The position numbers and the translations under genes were made by a program. The notes below the pieces were generated by a model, which saw only the letters and a program-made list of their open reading frames with translations, did not search any database and was not told the DNA's origin. From a virus, in IMG/VR virus record IMGVR_UViG_3300028597_000431, positions 1 to 21,165 of that record: 21,165 nucleotides of DNA; one strand, written 5' to 3'. Shown in pieces: positions 1 to 7,457 of this stretch (positions are counted from its first letter, which is position 1; each line of letters opens with the position of its first letter).

Positions 1-605
1 GTGGCAACGGCAACAATCTCTCGCAGGCAACATCTGGTCAGCGCCCGACTTTCGATACGACGGGATTAAACAGTCTCAAGGCGGTGGTGTTCTCTGCCGC
101 TGCCAGCACTTGGCTGAGAGGCGTCACCAACGCGGCGGACATAACGGGCACCGCTGTATCCGTTTTTGTCGTCGGACAGATGAACACTGCCACGCCAGGA
201 AATGGTCGCTGCGTGTCATTCGCCGCCAATGCCGCGAATGATTACGGCAACACGGCAAGCTGGACCTTTACGCGATCTTCCTCTGGAGATTTCATACGTC
301 TCACCATGAACACCCCTGATGCCCTAGCAGACGGGGCCATAACACTTGATACCGAATACAGGCTTGGCTTCACTCTGGAGACGGGTGAAGCAATTGTGTA
401 CGTCAACAATGTTGCTGATGGCACTGACACTGCTGATGTAGCGCCAAATTTCACTGTCGGGACTCTCGCGATAGGGGAAATGGCCAACGCAAATTCGGAC
501 TTTTGGGATGGGCCAATCTCAGAGGTTGTGATCGTCAAACGGGTGCTGACGACGCAAGAGCGCAACGATCTGGACGCCTACTTTGTAGCGAAGTGGGGGT
601 TCTGA
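1..605 (+). CDS. LamG / concanavalin-like lectin domain protein, 5' end missing
   Basis: The frame is open from base 3 to the stop at 603-605, so the gene runs off the left edge and about 200 C-terminal residues are seen. The segment opens with a GNNLSQATSGQRPTFD-like stretch and closes with ERNDLDAYFVAKWGF. Both are typical of the concanavalin A/LamG-like beta-sandwich domains on phage and bacterial surface proteins; such domains usually end in a KWG motif. Alternating beta-strand patterns fill the middle. Such a domain normally binds glycans or forms part of a virion fibre or receptor-binding protein. It lies one base upstream of a repeat-rich appendage protein, which supports a virion surface role. 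The fold assignment is by motif and the ligand is unknown. A GTG at 84 is internal and not the true start. Confidence 0.75.
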   Translation, partial: GNGNNLSQATSGQRPTFDTTGLNSLKAVVFSAAASTWLRGVTNAADITGTAVSVFVVGQMNTATPGNGRCVSFAANAANDYGNTASWTFTRSSSGDFIRLTMNTPDALADGAITLDTEYRLGFTLETGEAIVYVNNVADGTDTADVAPNFTVGTLAIGEMANANSDFWDGPISEVVIVKRVLTTQERNDLDAYFVAKWGF

Positions 606-606
606 G

Positions 607-3600
607 ATGGCATTCGCATCAGTAGGAAACATCGGTTCGGCGCTAAGTTCGGGCAACAACCAAGCCTCGCTCGCGATCACCACCAGTGCCGCCGCTGAGG
701 CCGGCAATTTTCTCATTCTGCTCGTCGCGGTTGACAACAACCAGACCACGGACGGTGCATCCACCGCAGTCAGCGGCATCACCGACTCGGCGGGTGGAAA
801 TACTTGGACGCGGGCAATCGGCTACGCCAACTCGCTCGGTTCCACTCAAGACGGCGCTGACATCTCGATCTGGTACTGCCGCGTAACCAACACCATCGCG
901 AGCGGCGGAACGATCACCGCCACCTTCACTACGCAGGCCCAGGCCGATGCCACGGCGATGTCGTGCTGGGAGTTCACGGTCGCTGCTGCCGCGACGATCG
1001 TGGTGGAAGGCACGCCGGTCGGGCAGTCTGGCGACGGCGTCAGCATCACGACGCTGGCGGCGCTGAACGTCACAACTAGAAATATACCTTGCCTTCGCGT
1101 TCGTGCAATCGCCAGTGAGAGCAACTCCTCGACGGCGCTGACGCCCACGGCGGGAGGCTGGGCGATCTTTACGCAGGCGGTCTCTGGTGCCGGTACGTCG
1201 GCGACAGAGATGGGCGTGCGTGGCGAGTGGTTGATTAGTACAGGGACAGGTGGGTCATCTGACCCGACTGCCGCTATTACTGCTGACCACGCTTCTGCTT
1301 ATGTTGCGTTTAGTGAGTTCGTTCAGACTAACATCACTCCGGCGCAGGGCAACCTTGCCCTGTCGTCTGCAGCGCCCACCATCCAGATTACTACTAATCG
1401 TGTTATTACTCCGGCCCAGGGTAACCTGGCGCTCTCAACTCTTGCACCTATACGGGCTATTAACTTTAGCAGGCAACCTGCCCAGGGTAACCTAGCCCTC
1501 TCAACGACAGCCCCCAGTGTCTCTGCCGGTATAGGCAGGCAACCGGCCCAGGGTAATCTGGTACTCACGGGCACTGCCCCCGGTGTGGTGGTGGCGGCCC
1601 CGGGGTCAAAGGCCATCGTCTCCTGGATGGAGGTGCGGGCTGGTGTTTCTGATAGCATCAGCAAGGTCCCGGAGTTTGCTAATCTAACACTAACCACGAC
1701 GGCCCCCACGGTCCAGCGGACCCAGCACCAATTCCGTACTCCCGCGCAAGGCGACCTTACACTAACGACCGTTGCGCCATCCCGGTCGGTGGACGTGCGC
1801 CGCACCCCGGCCCAAGGGAATCTCACCCTCTCTACGGTCGCACCCGTTGTTGTCTGGACTGATCATCACTTCCGGTTCCCGGCGCAGGGGAACCTGACCC
1901 TCTCGACCACCGCCCCTGCCGTCGTACAGAATAGCATCCGGACGCCAGCCCAGGCGAACCTGACGCTGACGACCACGGCTCCCTCGATTGTACTGGCCAC
2001 GAATAGGCAACCGGCCCAAGGGAATCTCACCCTCTCCACGGTGGCCCCCGCCCGGACCGTCAACTTTAATAGGCAACCTGCTCAAGGGAACCTAACACTC
2101 TCTACGGCCGCCCCCACCGTTGTTAGGACTGATAATCATAATCGGTTCCCGGCTCAGGGTAATCTGACATTAACGACTGTTGCTCCTAATAGGCAGATAG
2201 ACCTACCACTCTCCCCCGCGCGAGTGGATTTGACGCTCACCAAGTTCGCACCCTCGGTGGTGCGTACAGAGCACCAATTCATTGAGGTTGATCAGGGTGA
2301 TCTGACGCTAACGACCACGGCCCCAACTATTAGTGTTGGGATGGCCATGGCTCCGGCCAGAGTTGATCTAACACTTTCCACGACCGCGCCTGTTGTTGTT
2401 TGGACTGATAATCGTGTTATTACCCCAGCCCAGGGTAACCTGACGTTAACGACAGTTGCTCCTAGCGTCTCTGCTGGCACTGGACGACAGCCTGCTCAGG
2501 GGAATCTAACTCTCTCTACATTCGCACCAACTGTCTCTGCTGGTATTGGACGACAGCCCGCTCAGGGTAATCTAACTCTCACCACGGTAGCACCCATACG
2601 CTCGCTGGGTATCCAGCGAACCCCTGCCCAGGGGAACCTAACCCTCTCTACTTTCGCACCTACTGTCCAGCAGACGTTCAATCACTTACGATTCCCGGCC
2701 CAGGGTAATCTGACCTTATCCACGTTTACACCAAGCATCCAGGCTGGTGATAATCGTAACCTAACGCCAAACAGCGCAGACCTAACACTTTCTACGTTCG
2801 CGCCAACTGTCCAGCAGACGTTCAATCACTTCCGGTTCCCGGCTCAGGGTAATCTTACCCTATCCACGGTGGCTCCCAGCGTCTCAGCTGGTACGGTACG
2901 ACAACCTGCGCAGGGCAACCTAACACTCTCTACATTCGCGCCTAGCGTCTCTGCTGGTACAGGGCGGCAACCGGCACAGGGTAATCTAACCCTATCCACG
3001 GTAGCACCTACTGTCTCAGCGGGTACCGGACGACAGCCTGCGCAGGGGAACCTGACACTCACAACGTTCGCCCCAAGTGTCGTACGGACTGATAACCACT
3101 TCCGGTTCCCGGCGCAGGGCAATCTAACCTTATCCACGTTCGCACCGAGCGTCCAGGCTGACGATAACCGCAATATAACACCGAACCATGCGGACCTGAC
3201 GCTCACCACGGTCGCCCCCACCCGGTCGATCAACTTTAATAGGCAACCTGCTCAAGGGAATCTAACCCTATCCACGGTGGCTCCGACCTTCGTGGAGGAT
3301 GATCCGGCGTTCCCGGCGCAGGGTAATCTTACACTCTCCACGGTTGCTCCTACTACGTATATAGACCTGCCGCGCACGCCCGCGCAGGGGGACCTAACTC
3401 TTACGACAGTTGCACCGAGCGTCGTACGGACTGATAATCACGCTCGGTTCCCGGCTCAGGGTAACTTGACCCTGTCCACGTTTACCCCGAGTGTGCAGGC
3501 GGGTGATAGCAGGAACATCACCCCGAACAGTGTTGACCTAACGCTCACGACCTTTGCGCCAATTCTGTCCTTCAGCTTTAGCAGGCAACCGGCGCAGGGC

Positions 3601-4380
3601 AATCTCACGCTCTCGACCGTCGCACCTATACGGGTGGTCAATTATGTAAGACAGCCCGCCCAAGGGAACCTGACCCTCTCGACGACAGCACCAACCGTCT
3701 CTGCGGGTACAGGACGGCAACCTGCCCAAGGGAACCTCACCCTTAGCACGGCTGCGCCCACTGTTGTAAGGACGGACAACCACTTCCGGTTCCCAGCCCA
3801 GGGGAACCTCACCCTCTCAACGGTCGCACCCACCAGGCAGGTAGACCAACCCCGAACGCCTGCACAGGGGAATCTAACACTCTCCACCTTCGCCCCAACG
3901 ATAACGGCGGTGCTCGCCCCGGCAGCGGGCCAGCTAACGCTGACGACCACTGCACCGACCCGAACGCTAAATCATATAATCACGCCAGCCCAGGCGAACC
4001 TGACGCTCTCCACGCAGGCTCCGTCCGCCGTCCAGAATATTATCCGGACGATAGCGCAGGGCAATATTGTACTTAGCAGTTCCGCGCCCTCGGTTACTAG
4101 CACGATCCAGATAACCCCCAATGCTGGGCAGCTGGCACTAACCACCACTGTACCGGTCGTTGATTTTGGCGACCGGCTAATTATGCCAGATGCAGGGCAA
4201 TTGATCATAAATGGTCATGCGCCTATAACTACTCCGGCGTGGCGCATTGTCCATGTGCTAGCCGAATATCGAGTTGTTGTTGTGGCCCCGGAGGATAGGA
4301 CGGTTACGGCTGCGTCCGCATTCCGTGTTGTAGAAGTTCTGCTCGAAGATCGAGAGGTTGAGACATCCGCGCCGCTGTAA
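607..4380 (+). CDS. Giant repeat-rich virion appendage (tail/fibre) protein
   Basis: A 1257-residue protein in three parts. Residues 1 to about 240 form a beta-rich N-terminal domain without obvious enzymatic motifs. Residues 244 to about 1211 are about 42 tandem copies of a 22-24 residue repeat with core (T/Q/F)PAQGNLTLSTVAP. The last 40 or so residues contain spaced E-x-R motifs (AEYR, PEDR, LEDR), which I associate with phage proteins encoded next to fiber-tail adaptor genes. Similar P-x-x-G-x-L-x-L-x-x-x-A-P repeats occur in other phage tail proteins, and the last unit (PDAGQLIINGHAP) is closest to that general form. There is no signal peptide or membrane segment. It starts one base after the lectin gene with a G-rich ribosome binding site just upstream. 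A fibre, stalk or surface-decoration role is inferred. It is rich in Ser, Thr and Asn, so it is a possible glycan acceptor. Confidence 0.8.
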   Translation: MAFASVGNIGSALSSGNNQASLAITTSAAAEAGNFLILLVAVDNNQTTDGASTAVSGITDSAGGNTWTRAIGYANSLGSTQDGADISIWYCRVTNTIASGGTITATFTTQAQADATAMSCWEFTVAAAATIVVEGTPVGQSGDGVSITTLAALNVTTRNIPCLRVRAIASESNSSTALTPTAGGWAIFTQAVSGAGTSATEMGVRGEWLISTGTGGSSDPTAAITADHASAYVAFSEFVQTNITPAQGNLALSSAAPTIQITTNRVITPAQGNLALSTLAPIRAINFSRQPAQGNLALSTTAPSVSAGIGRQPAQGNLVLTGTAPGVVVAAPGSKAIVSWMEVRAGVSDSISKVPEFANLTLTTTAPTVQRTQHQFRTPAQGDLTLTTVAPSRSVDVRRTPAQGNLTLSTVAPVVVWTDHHFRFPAQGNLTLSTTAPAVVQNSIRTPAQANLTLTTTAPSIVLATNRQPAQGNLTLSTVAPARTVNFNRQPAQGNLTLSTAAPTVVRTDNHNRFPAQGNLTLTTVAPNRQIDLPLSPARVDLTLTKFAPSVVRTEHQFIEVDQGDLTLTTTAPTISVGMAMAPARVDLTLSTTAPVVVWTDNRVITPAQGNLTLTTVAPSVSAGTGRQPAQGNLTLSTFAPTVSAGIGRQPAQGNLTLTTVAPIRSLGIQRTPAQGNLTLSTFAPTVQQTFNHLRFPAQGNLTLSTFTPSIQAGDNRNLTPNSADLTLSTFAPTVQQTFNHFRFPAQGNLTLSTVAPSVSAGTVRQPAQGNLTLSTFAPSVSAGTGRQPAQGNLTLSTVAPTVSAGTGRQPAQGNLTLTTFAPSVVRTDNHFRFPAQGNLTLSTFAPSVQADDNRNITPNHADLTLTTVAPTRSINFNRQPAQGNLTLSTVAPTFVEDDPAFPAQGNLTLSTVAPTTYIDLPRTPAQGDLTLTTVAPSVVRTDNHARFPAQGNLTLSTFTPSVQAGDSRNITPNSVDLTLTTFAPILSFSFSRQPAQGNLTLSTVAPIRVVNYVRQPAQGNLTLSTTAPTVSAGTGRQPAQGNLTLSTAAPTVVRTDNHFRFPAQGNLTLSTVAPTRQVDQPRTPAQGNLTLSTFAPTITAVLAPAAGQLTLTTTAPTRTLNHIITPAQANLTLSTQAPSAVQNIIRTIAQGNIVLSSSAPSVTSTIQITPNAGQLALTTTVPVVDFGDRLIMPDAGQLIINGHAPITTPAWRIVHVLAEYRVVVVAPEDRTVTAASAFRVVEVLLEDREVETSAPL
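1336..4239 (+). repeat. Coding tandem repeat, about 42 units of 66-72 bp
   Basis: The array lies inside the giant appendage gene. Most units are 22 codons (66 bp), many are 24 codons (72 bp), and unit 4 carries a longer linker. Each unit has a near-invariant core of about 13 residues (PAQGNLTLSTVAP) followed by a variable linker of 8-11 residues. At the DNA level the core is written with many synonymous codons, so conservation is stronger in protein than in DNA. Some neighbouring units are still almost identical in DNA, for example around 2665-2690 and 2807-2832, which suggests recent local duplication. Units at both ends are more divergent (NLALSS at the start, GQLIINGHAP at the end). Confidence 0.93.
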
Positions 4381-4392
4381 AGGATCACACTC

Positions 4393-4671
4393 ATGCTAGC
4401 TTGGCCCTATAAAGACCCCGAAGAAGTTCTGGACTATCAGGTTGACTGGTCCGACCGGCTGGGGGCAGACGACATCGTCGCTTCTACCTGGACGATCCCA
4501 GTGGGTGGAGCGGCACTAACCATCAACAGTAACTCCTTCACCGTCACCCATACGCTGATCTGGTTGTCGGCTGGTACGCTAGGTATAACCTACCAGCTGA
4601 CTAATCACATAACTACGCTGGGTGGGCGGCAGATGGAGCAAACCGTCAAGCTCAAGATAAAGACAAAGTGA
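4393..4671 (+). CDS. Phage fiber-tail adaptor-like protein
   Basis: A 92-residue protein opening with KDPEEVLDYQVDWSDRLG and continuing with a small beta-sandwich pattern (TWTIP, WLSAGTLGITYQLTNHITT, GGRQMEQTVKLKIK). The DP-x-EVLDY-x-DWS start and the Y-x-LTN-x-ITT-x-GGR core match a family of small phage proteins that I recall as annotated fiber-tail adaptor proteins. It begins 12 bases after the giant repeat protein with an AAGGA ribosome binding site at 4379-4383. The neighbour order (appendage, adaptor, connector) fits a part that joins fibres to the tail or neck. The structural role is inferred from family and context. Confidence 0.7.
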   Translation: MLAWPYKDPEEVLDYQVDWSDRLGADDIVASTWTIPVGGAALTINSNSFTVTHTLIWLSAGTLGITYQLTNHITTLGGRQMEQTVKLKIKTK

Positions 4672-4678
4672 GGTAGCT

Positions 4679-5233
4679 ATGGCAGAAGTAGATGTCGGTA
4701 CCGAAACGTACGAGGTGTATGCTGACCTTGATACGGCGGATTTGTACGCGGGCGCGGCGCTGCACGGGACCACGTACCGGGATGCTAGCAACGATGACAA
4801 GGGGCGGGCGCTGACGACGGCTACACGCACCCTGGACCGGCAGCGTTGGAAGGGTGTCAAGACTGACGAGCTCCAGACGCTGGCCTGGCCCCGGACCAAT
4901 ACGGGTGTGGAGGGGGTGGACGTTGATGAGGTTCCTCTTAATATCATCAATGCCTCCATCGAGCTCGCCTTCGCACTGCTGGACGGCAGCGAGGTGCAGA
5001 ACCAGCAGACTACGGCGGAGCGCGTGCGCAGCATGTCAGCGGGCTCGGTGTCTATCAGCCACTTCCGGGGCATCGACAACCCCACCCGCTTCCCGCTCAT
5101 CGTCCAGGAGCTCATCCGGGACTACCTGGCTGGTAGCCTGGGTGTGGATGAGGGCTTCTACGCGACGGCCGAGGGCATCGATGACGAGACGAGCTTCCCC
5201 GTGGAGGCAGGCTACCTACGAGGGATTCTATGA
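4679..5233 (+). CDS. Head-tail connector protein (DnaT-like phage family)
   Basis: A 184-residue protein with the pattern of the phage connector family labelled putative DnaT-like ssDNA binding protein: an N-terminal segment with TYEVYADLDTADLYAG, then a helix with KGRALTTATRTLDRQRWKG, then TLAWPRTN with a conserved WPR, then a helical segment (INASIELAFALLDG). Despite the DnaT label, these proteins sit in virion gene clusters and are generally taken to be head-tail connector or adaptor subunits; I follow that reading. A GAGG ribosome binding site precedes the ATG. Its TGA stop overlaps the ATG of a small downstream frame (ATGA at 5230-5233). Confidence 0.75.
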   Translation: MAEVDVGTETYEVYADLDTADLYAGAALHGTTYRDASNDDKGRALTTATRTLDRQRWKGVKTDELQTLAWPRTNTGVEGVDVDEVPLNIINASIELAFALLDGSEVQNQQTTAERVRSMSAGSVSISHFRGIDNPTRFPLIVQELIRDYLAGSLGVDEGFYATAEGIDDETSFPVEAGYLRGIL

Positions 5234-5358
5234 TCAGCTTGCAGGTAGGATCAGCAGGGTTAAATCCTTGGGGTGCCCCACGCCGCACCTTAAACGGAGA
5301 ATGGGAGTCCGGGCGCTTGGGCGGTTCCGGGTGGCCTCGGAACCGTGCCTGGATATAG
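5230..5358 (+). CDS. Small 42-residue hypothetical protein
   Basis: This frame starts at an ATG that overlaps the stop of the connector gene in an ATGA junction, a common sign of translational coupling and the same junction type used elsewhere in this window. It encodes 42 residues rich in Gly, Trp and Arg (for example LNPWGAPRRTLNGEWESG). I recognise no family. It fills most of an otherwise empty stretch of about 160 bases. The 3' part contains a perfect 8-bp hairpin, so the stretch could instead be an untranslated spacer. The case rests on the overlap and the uninterrupted frame only. Confidence 0.4.
   Translation: MISLQVGSAGLNPWGAPRRTLNGEWESGRLGGSGWPRNRAWI
5322..5345 (+). other. Intercistronic stem-loop
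   Basis: A perfect 8-bp inverted repeat (cggttccg / cggaaccg) with an 8-base loop. No run of T follows, so it is not a standard rho-independent terminator. It sits about 50 bases upstream of the first gene of the enzyme island, inside the 3' end of the putative 42-residue frame. It might mark an RNA processing or stability site between the structural genes and the island, or it may be incidental. Confidence 0.4.
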
Positions 5359-5394
5359 ACCTCACCGGCCTGCAAACATAGTGGAGATGTTTTA

Positions 5395-5586
5395 ATGGCA
5401 AGACGATCTGAGGTTGACCGGCGAGCTAGCCGGGGCTGGGTCCGCCAATCGGTTAGTGATTATGGCATGCACAAGGACGCCCCCGCGCCGGTGTTACCAA
5501 TGGCGTTGCTACCACGTGGGGTGGTGAGGGTCCGCCCCTTGCAGTATGAGTTGCGCCGTGCGCAGAGCAGGGGCCAGCGACGCTGA
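5395..5586 (+). CDS. Small basic hypothetical protein (63 aa)
   Basis: A 63-residue Arg-rich protein (MARRSEVDRRASRGWVRQ at the start, RRAQSRGQRR at the end) with a Pro/Leu-rich middle. There is a GGAG ribosome binding site about 10 bases upstream. Its TGA overlaps the ATG of the first glycosyltransferase by one base (TGATG at 5584-5588). No family is recognised. The high positive charge would suit nucleic acid or polyanion binding, but that is only composition. The tight junction makes it likely to be real and co-translated with the island. Confidence 0.6.
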   Translation: MARRSEVDRRASRGWVRQSVSDYGMHKDAPAPVLPMALLPRGVVRVRPLQYELRRAQSRGQRR

Positions 5587-6371
5587 TGGAAACCGTACGT
5601 ATATTCGTGGGGTGTGCGTCTAACAATGAGGACCTAGAGAGTCAGGTCGTCCTTGAGTACACCCTGCGCAAGTTTGCGTCGCAGCCGTTGCAGATCACCT
5701 GGATGCAGTTATCCAGGGATCCCTACAGCCCCTTCTACTCGTCACCGGAGCGCGGCCAGGGCTGGCGCACGCAGCAGTGGGCCACCCCGTTCTCTGGATT
5801 ACGGTGGGCGATACCGGCGTTGTGCAAGTTCCACGGAAAGGGTATTTATCTGGATAGTGACTTTATCTTTCTAGATGATATTGCCAAGCTTTGGAACCAA
5901 CCTATTGCCGAAGGTCGGCTAATCATTGCTGCTGACCGCAGTCGTCTAGATTGCTCAGTGTGGAATTGCGCGAAGTTCGCAGGCGAGACCTGGGACCTGA
6001 CCTGGCTCCAGCGCAAGGAGGGGTCAGCGACGGCGGCGGCCAGCCGTCTGAACGCTAACACGATACAGCCCTTTGCGGACGGTAACTGGAACGTGATGGA
6101 TATATCGATGCCGGCGGATATTAATACTCCTTCAATTAAGGCTATTCATTACACGCAGATGCATACCCAGCCCCAACTCAAGTACGCTATCCCGCGCCTG
6201 CGCGCGGCCGGTACCAAGCACTGGTACACTCGGGCGACCAAGCCCCACCCGCGCGAGGACCTACAAGCCCTGTTCGACCGTGAATATGAGGAGGCTCAGT
6301 CTAAGGGCATTACGATTGCTAAGTACCAGAAGGAACCCTACGGGAAGTACACTATTCGAGGAATAGGCTGA
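5586..6371 (+). CDS. GT-A (family 8-like) glycosyltransferase
   Basis: A 261-residue soluble protein with a GT-A nucleotide-sugar fold pattern: an N-terminal strand RIFVGCASN (residues 5-13), the aromatic-rich substrate region WRTQQWATPFSGLRWAIPAL (about 60-79), and a catalytic DxD motif in KGIYLDSDFIFLDD (D90-S91-D92) that would bind Mn2+ and a UDP-sugar. A C-terminal HYTQMHTQP (188-196) supplies the His expected to contact the metal or diphosphate in GT8-like enzymes. It is the first enzyme of the island, with one-base overlaps to both neighbours. The donor sugar and acceptor cannot be read from sequence. It is one of three DxD enzymes here, with those at 15518 and 17240. Confidence 0.85.
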   Translation: METVRIFVGCASNNEDLESQVVLEYTLRKFASQPLQITWMQLSRDPYSPFYSSPERGQGWRTQQWATPFSGLRWAIPALCKFHGKGIYLDSDFIFLDDIAKLWNQPIAEGRLIIAADRSRLDCSVWNCAKFAGETWDLTWLQRKEGSATAAASRLNANTIQPFADGNWNVMDISMPADINTPSIKAIHYTQMHTQPQLKYAIPRLRAAGTKHWYTRATKPHPREDLQALFDREYEEAQSKGITIAKYQKEPYGKYTIRGIG

Positions 6372-7447
6372 TGCTGCGGGAATGCTTCCAGCACCTAGGC
6401 ACCTTGGAACGCAAGCGTATAAGCACAGCACCGAACGTGGTGCTAAGGCTAAACCGGGGGGAACGGGTGGAACCCCTGCCCCGGGACCTACTAACGGCTA
6501 TGACGTACGCTGTGAGGGCCTCGAGCATCCAACAATACCCGGACTATGCCCCCTTCTATACCCGGCTAGGGCTGCACGTGGGAATGCCCCCCTCACAGCT
6601 GGTGGTGGGGGCGGGTATAGAAGAGTTTATCCGCACGTTAATGTTCCTTTGCTGCGAGCCTAAGGAGCGGGTGGCGGTACTGTGGCCCACCTGCGCTATG
6701 TACGAAATCTACTCCCGGGCCTTTGGGCTGCGGCTAATGAAGATGCTGACAGAGCCCGGTACCCAGACTCCTATGTCGTCATTGATTCATGTGTTCAAGG
6801 CAGTCGAAGGCCTGAAGCTGATCTTCATACCCAACCCTGGCCAGCCGGTGGAAACCTGCTACAACCTGGATGACCTAGAGGCACTAGCCGCCTGGACGGC
6901 CAGCCAGGGTATCACGCTCGCGATTGACGAGGCCCACTACGGCTTTGGTGCGCCCACGGCCCAGGCGTTGATACAGCGTTGGGGGCATGTGCTCGTCCTG
7001 CGCACGTTCTCCAAGTTCTTCGGGGGCGCGGGCCTGCGCGTGGGATTCGCGATGGGACAGGAGCCCTTGATTAAGGCATTACACGCGGTGCGTCCCTCCG
7101 GAGAAATCACTGGTCCCTCGCTGGCTATGGCGACCGTAGCACTAGATCGGTTTACGGAGTTTGAGACGAACGCCTTATACGTGATCGCAGGGCGTGACTA
7201 TCTACGCAAGGCTGTACGAAGTCTAGGTCTGCGGGCTTGGGGCAGCTTCGGCTTCTCAGTACTGATAGAGTTTGCTTCAGAGGAGGTGGCTGTACTGGTG
7301 GCGCATCGGTTGGAGGAGCAGGGCATCTACGTTAAGGCAGGTCTTCCACCCCCGGTGGAGAAGTGCATGCTGGTGGCCTGTGGTTACGTTCCAACGATGC
7401 AGACATTCTTTACAGCGTTACGTGATGTCGTACACAACGTCAACTAA
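6371..7447 (+). CDS. PLP-dependent aminotransferase, HisC/CobD-like (class I/II)
   Basis: A 358-residue fold-type I PLP enzyme of normal length for the histidinol-phosphate aminotransferase / threonine-phosphate decarboxylase group. Visible signatures are PDYAPFYTRLG (57-67), VVGAGIEEFI near 78-87, IDEAHYGFG (185-193, with the Asp that pairs with the PLP ring), and RTFSKFFGGAGLRVGF with the Schiff-base Lys at K215. The usual PNNPTG loop is PNPGQPVE (154-161), a departure. Its start overlaps the glycosyltransferase stop by one base. In a sugar-tailoring island it might aminate a keto-sugar or make an amino-alcohol substituent; amino-acid biosynthesis seems unlikely because no other pathway gene is present. 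The substrate is unknown. Confidence 0.85.
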   Translation: MLRECFQHLGTLERKRISTAPNVVLRLNRGERVEPLPRDLLTAMTYAVRASSIQQYPDYAPFYTRLGLHVGMPPSQLVVGAGIEEFIRTLMFLCCEPKERVAVLWPTCAMYEIYSRAFGLRLMKMLTEPGTQTPMSSLIHVFKAVEGLKLIFIPNPGQPVETCYNLDDLEALAAWTASQGITLAIDEAHYGFGAPTAQALIQRWGHVLVLRTFSKFFGGAGLRVGFAMGQEPLIKALHAVRPSGEITGPSLAMATVALDRFTEFETNALYVIAGRDYLRKAVRSLGLRAWGSFGFSVLIEFASEEVAVLVAHRLEEQGIYVKAGLPPPVEKCMLVACGYVPTMQTFFTALRDVVHNVN

Positions 7448-7457
7448 GGTGGTAGTC

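Noticed and set aside
1323-3950. Series of long antisense open frames across the repeat region
   Set aside because: They mirror the repeat periodicity, have no ribosome binding sites, and arise because the GC-rich repeats lack antisense stops.
1336-4239. CRISPR array
   Set aside because: Units are 66-72 bp with degenerate DNA, an open reading frame runs through all of them, and there are no constant direct repeats with unique spacers.
4854-5381. 175-residue + strand frame overlapping the connector gene
   Set aside because: Extremely Arg/Ser-rich, lies in an alternative frame of a well-supported gene, no ribosome binding site.
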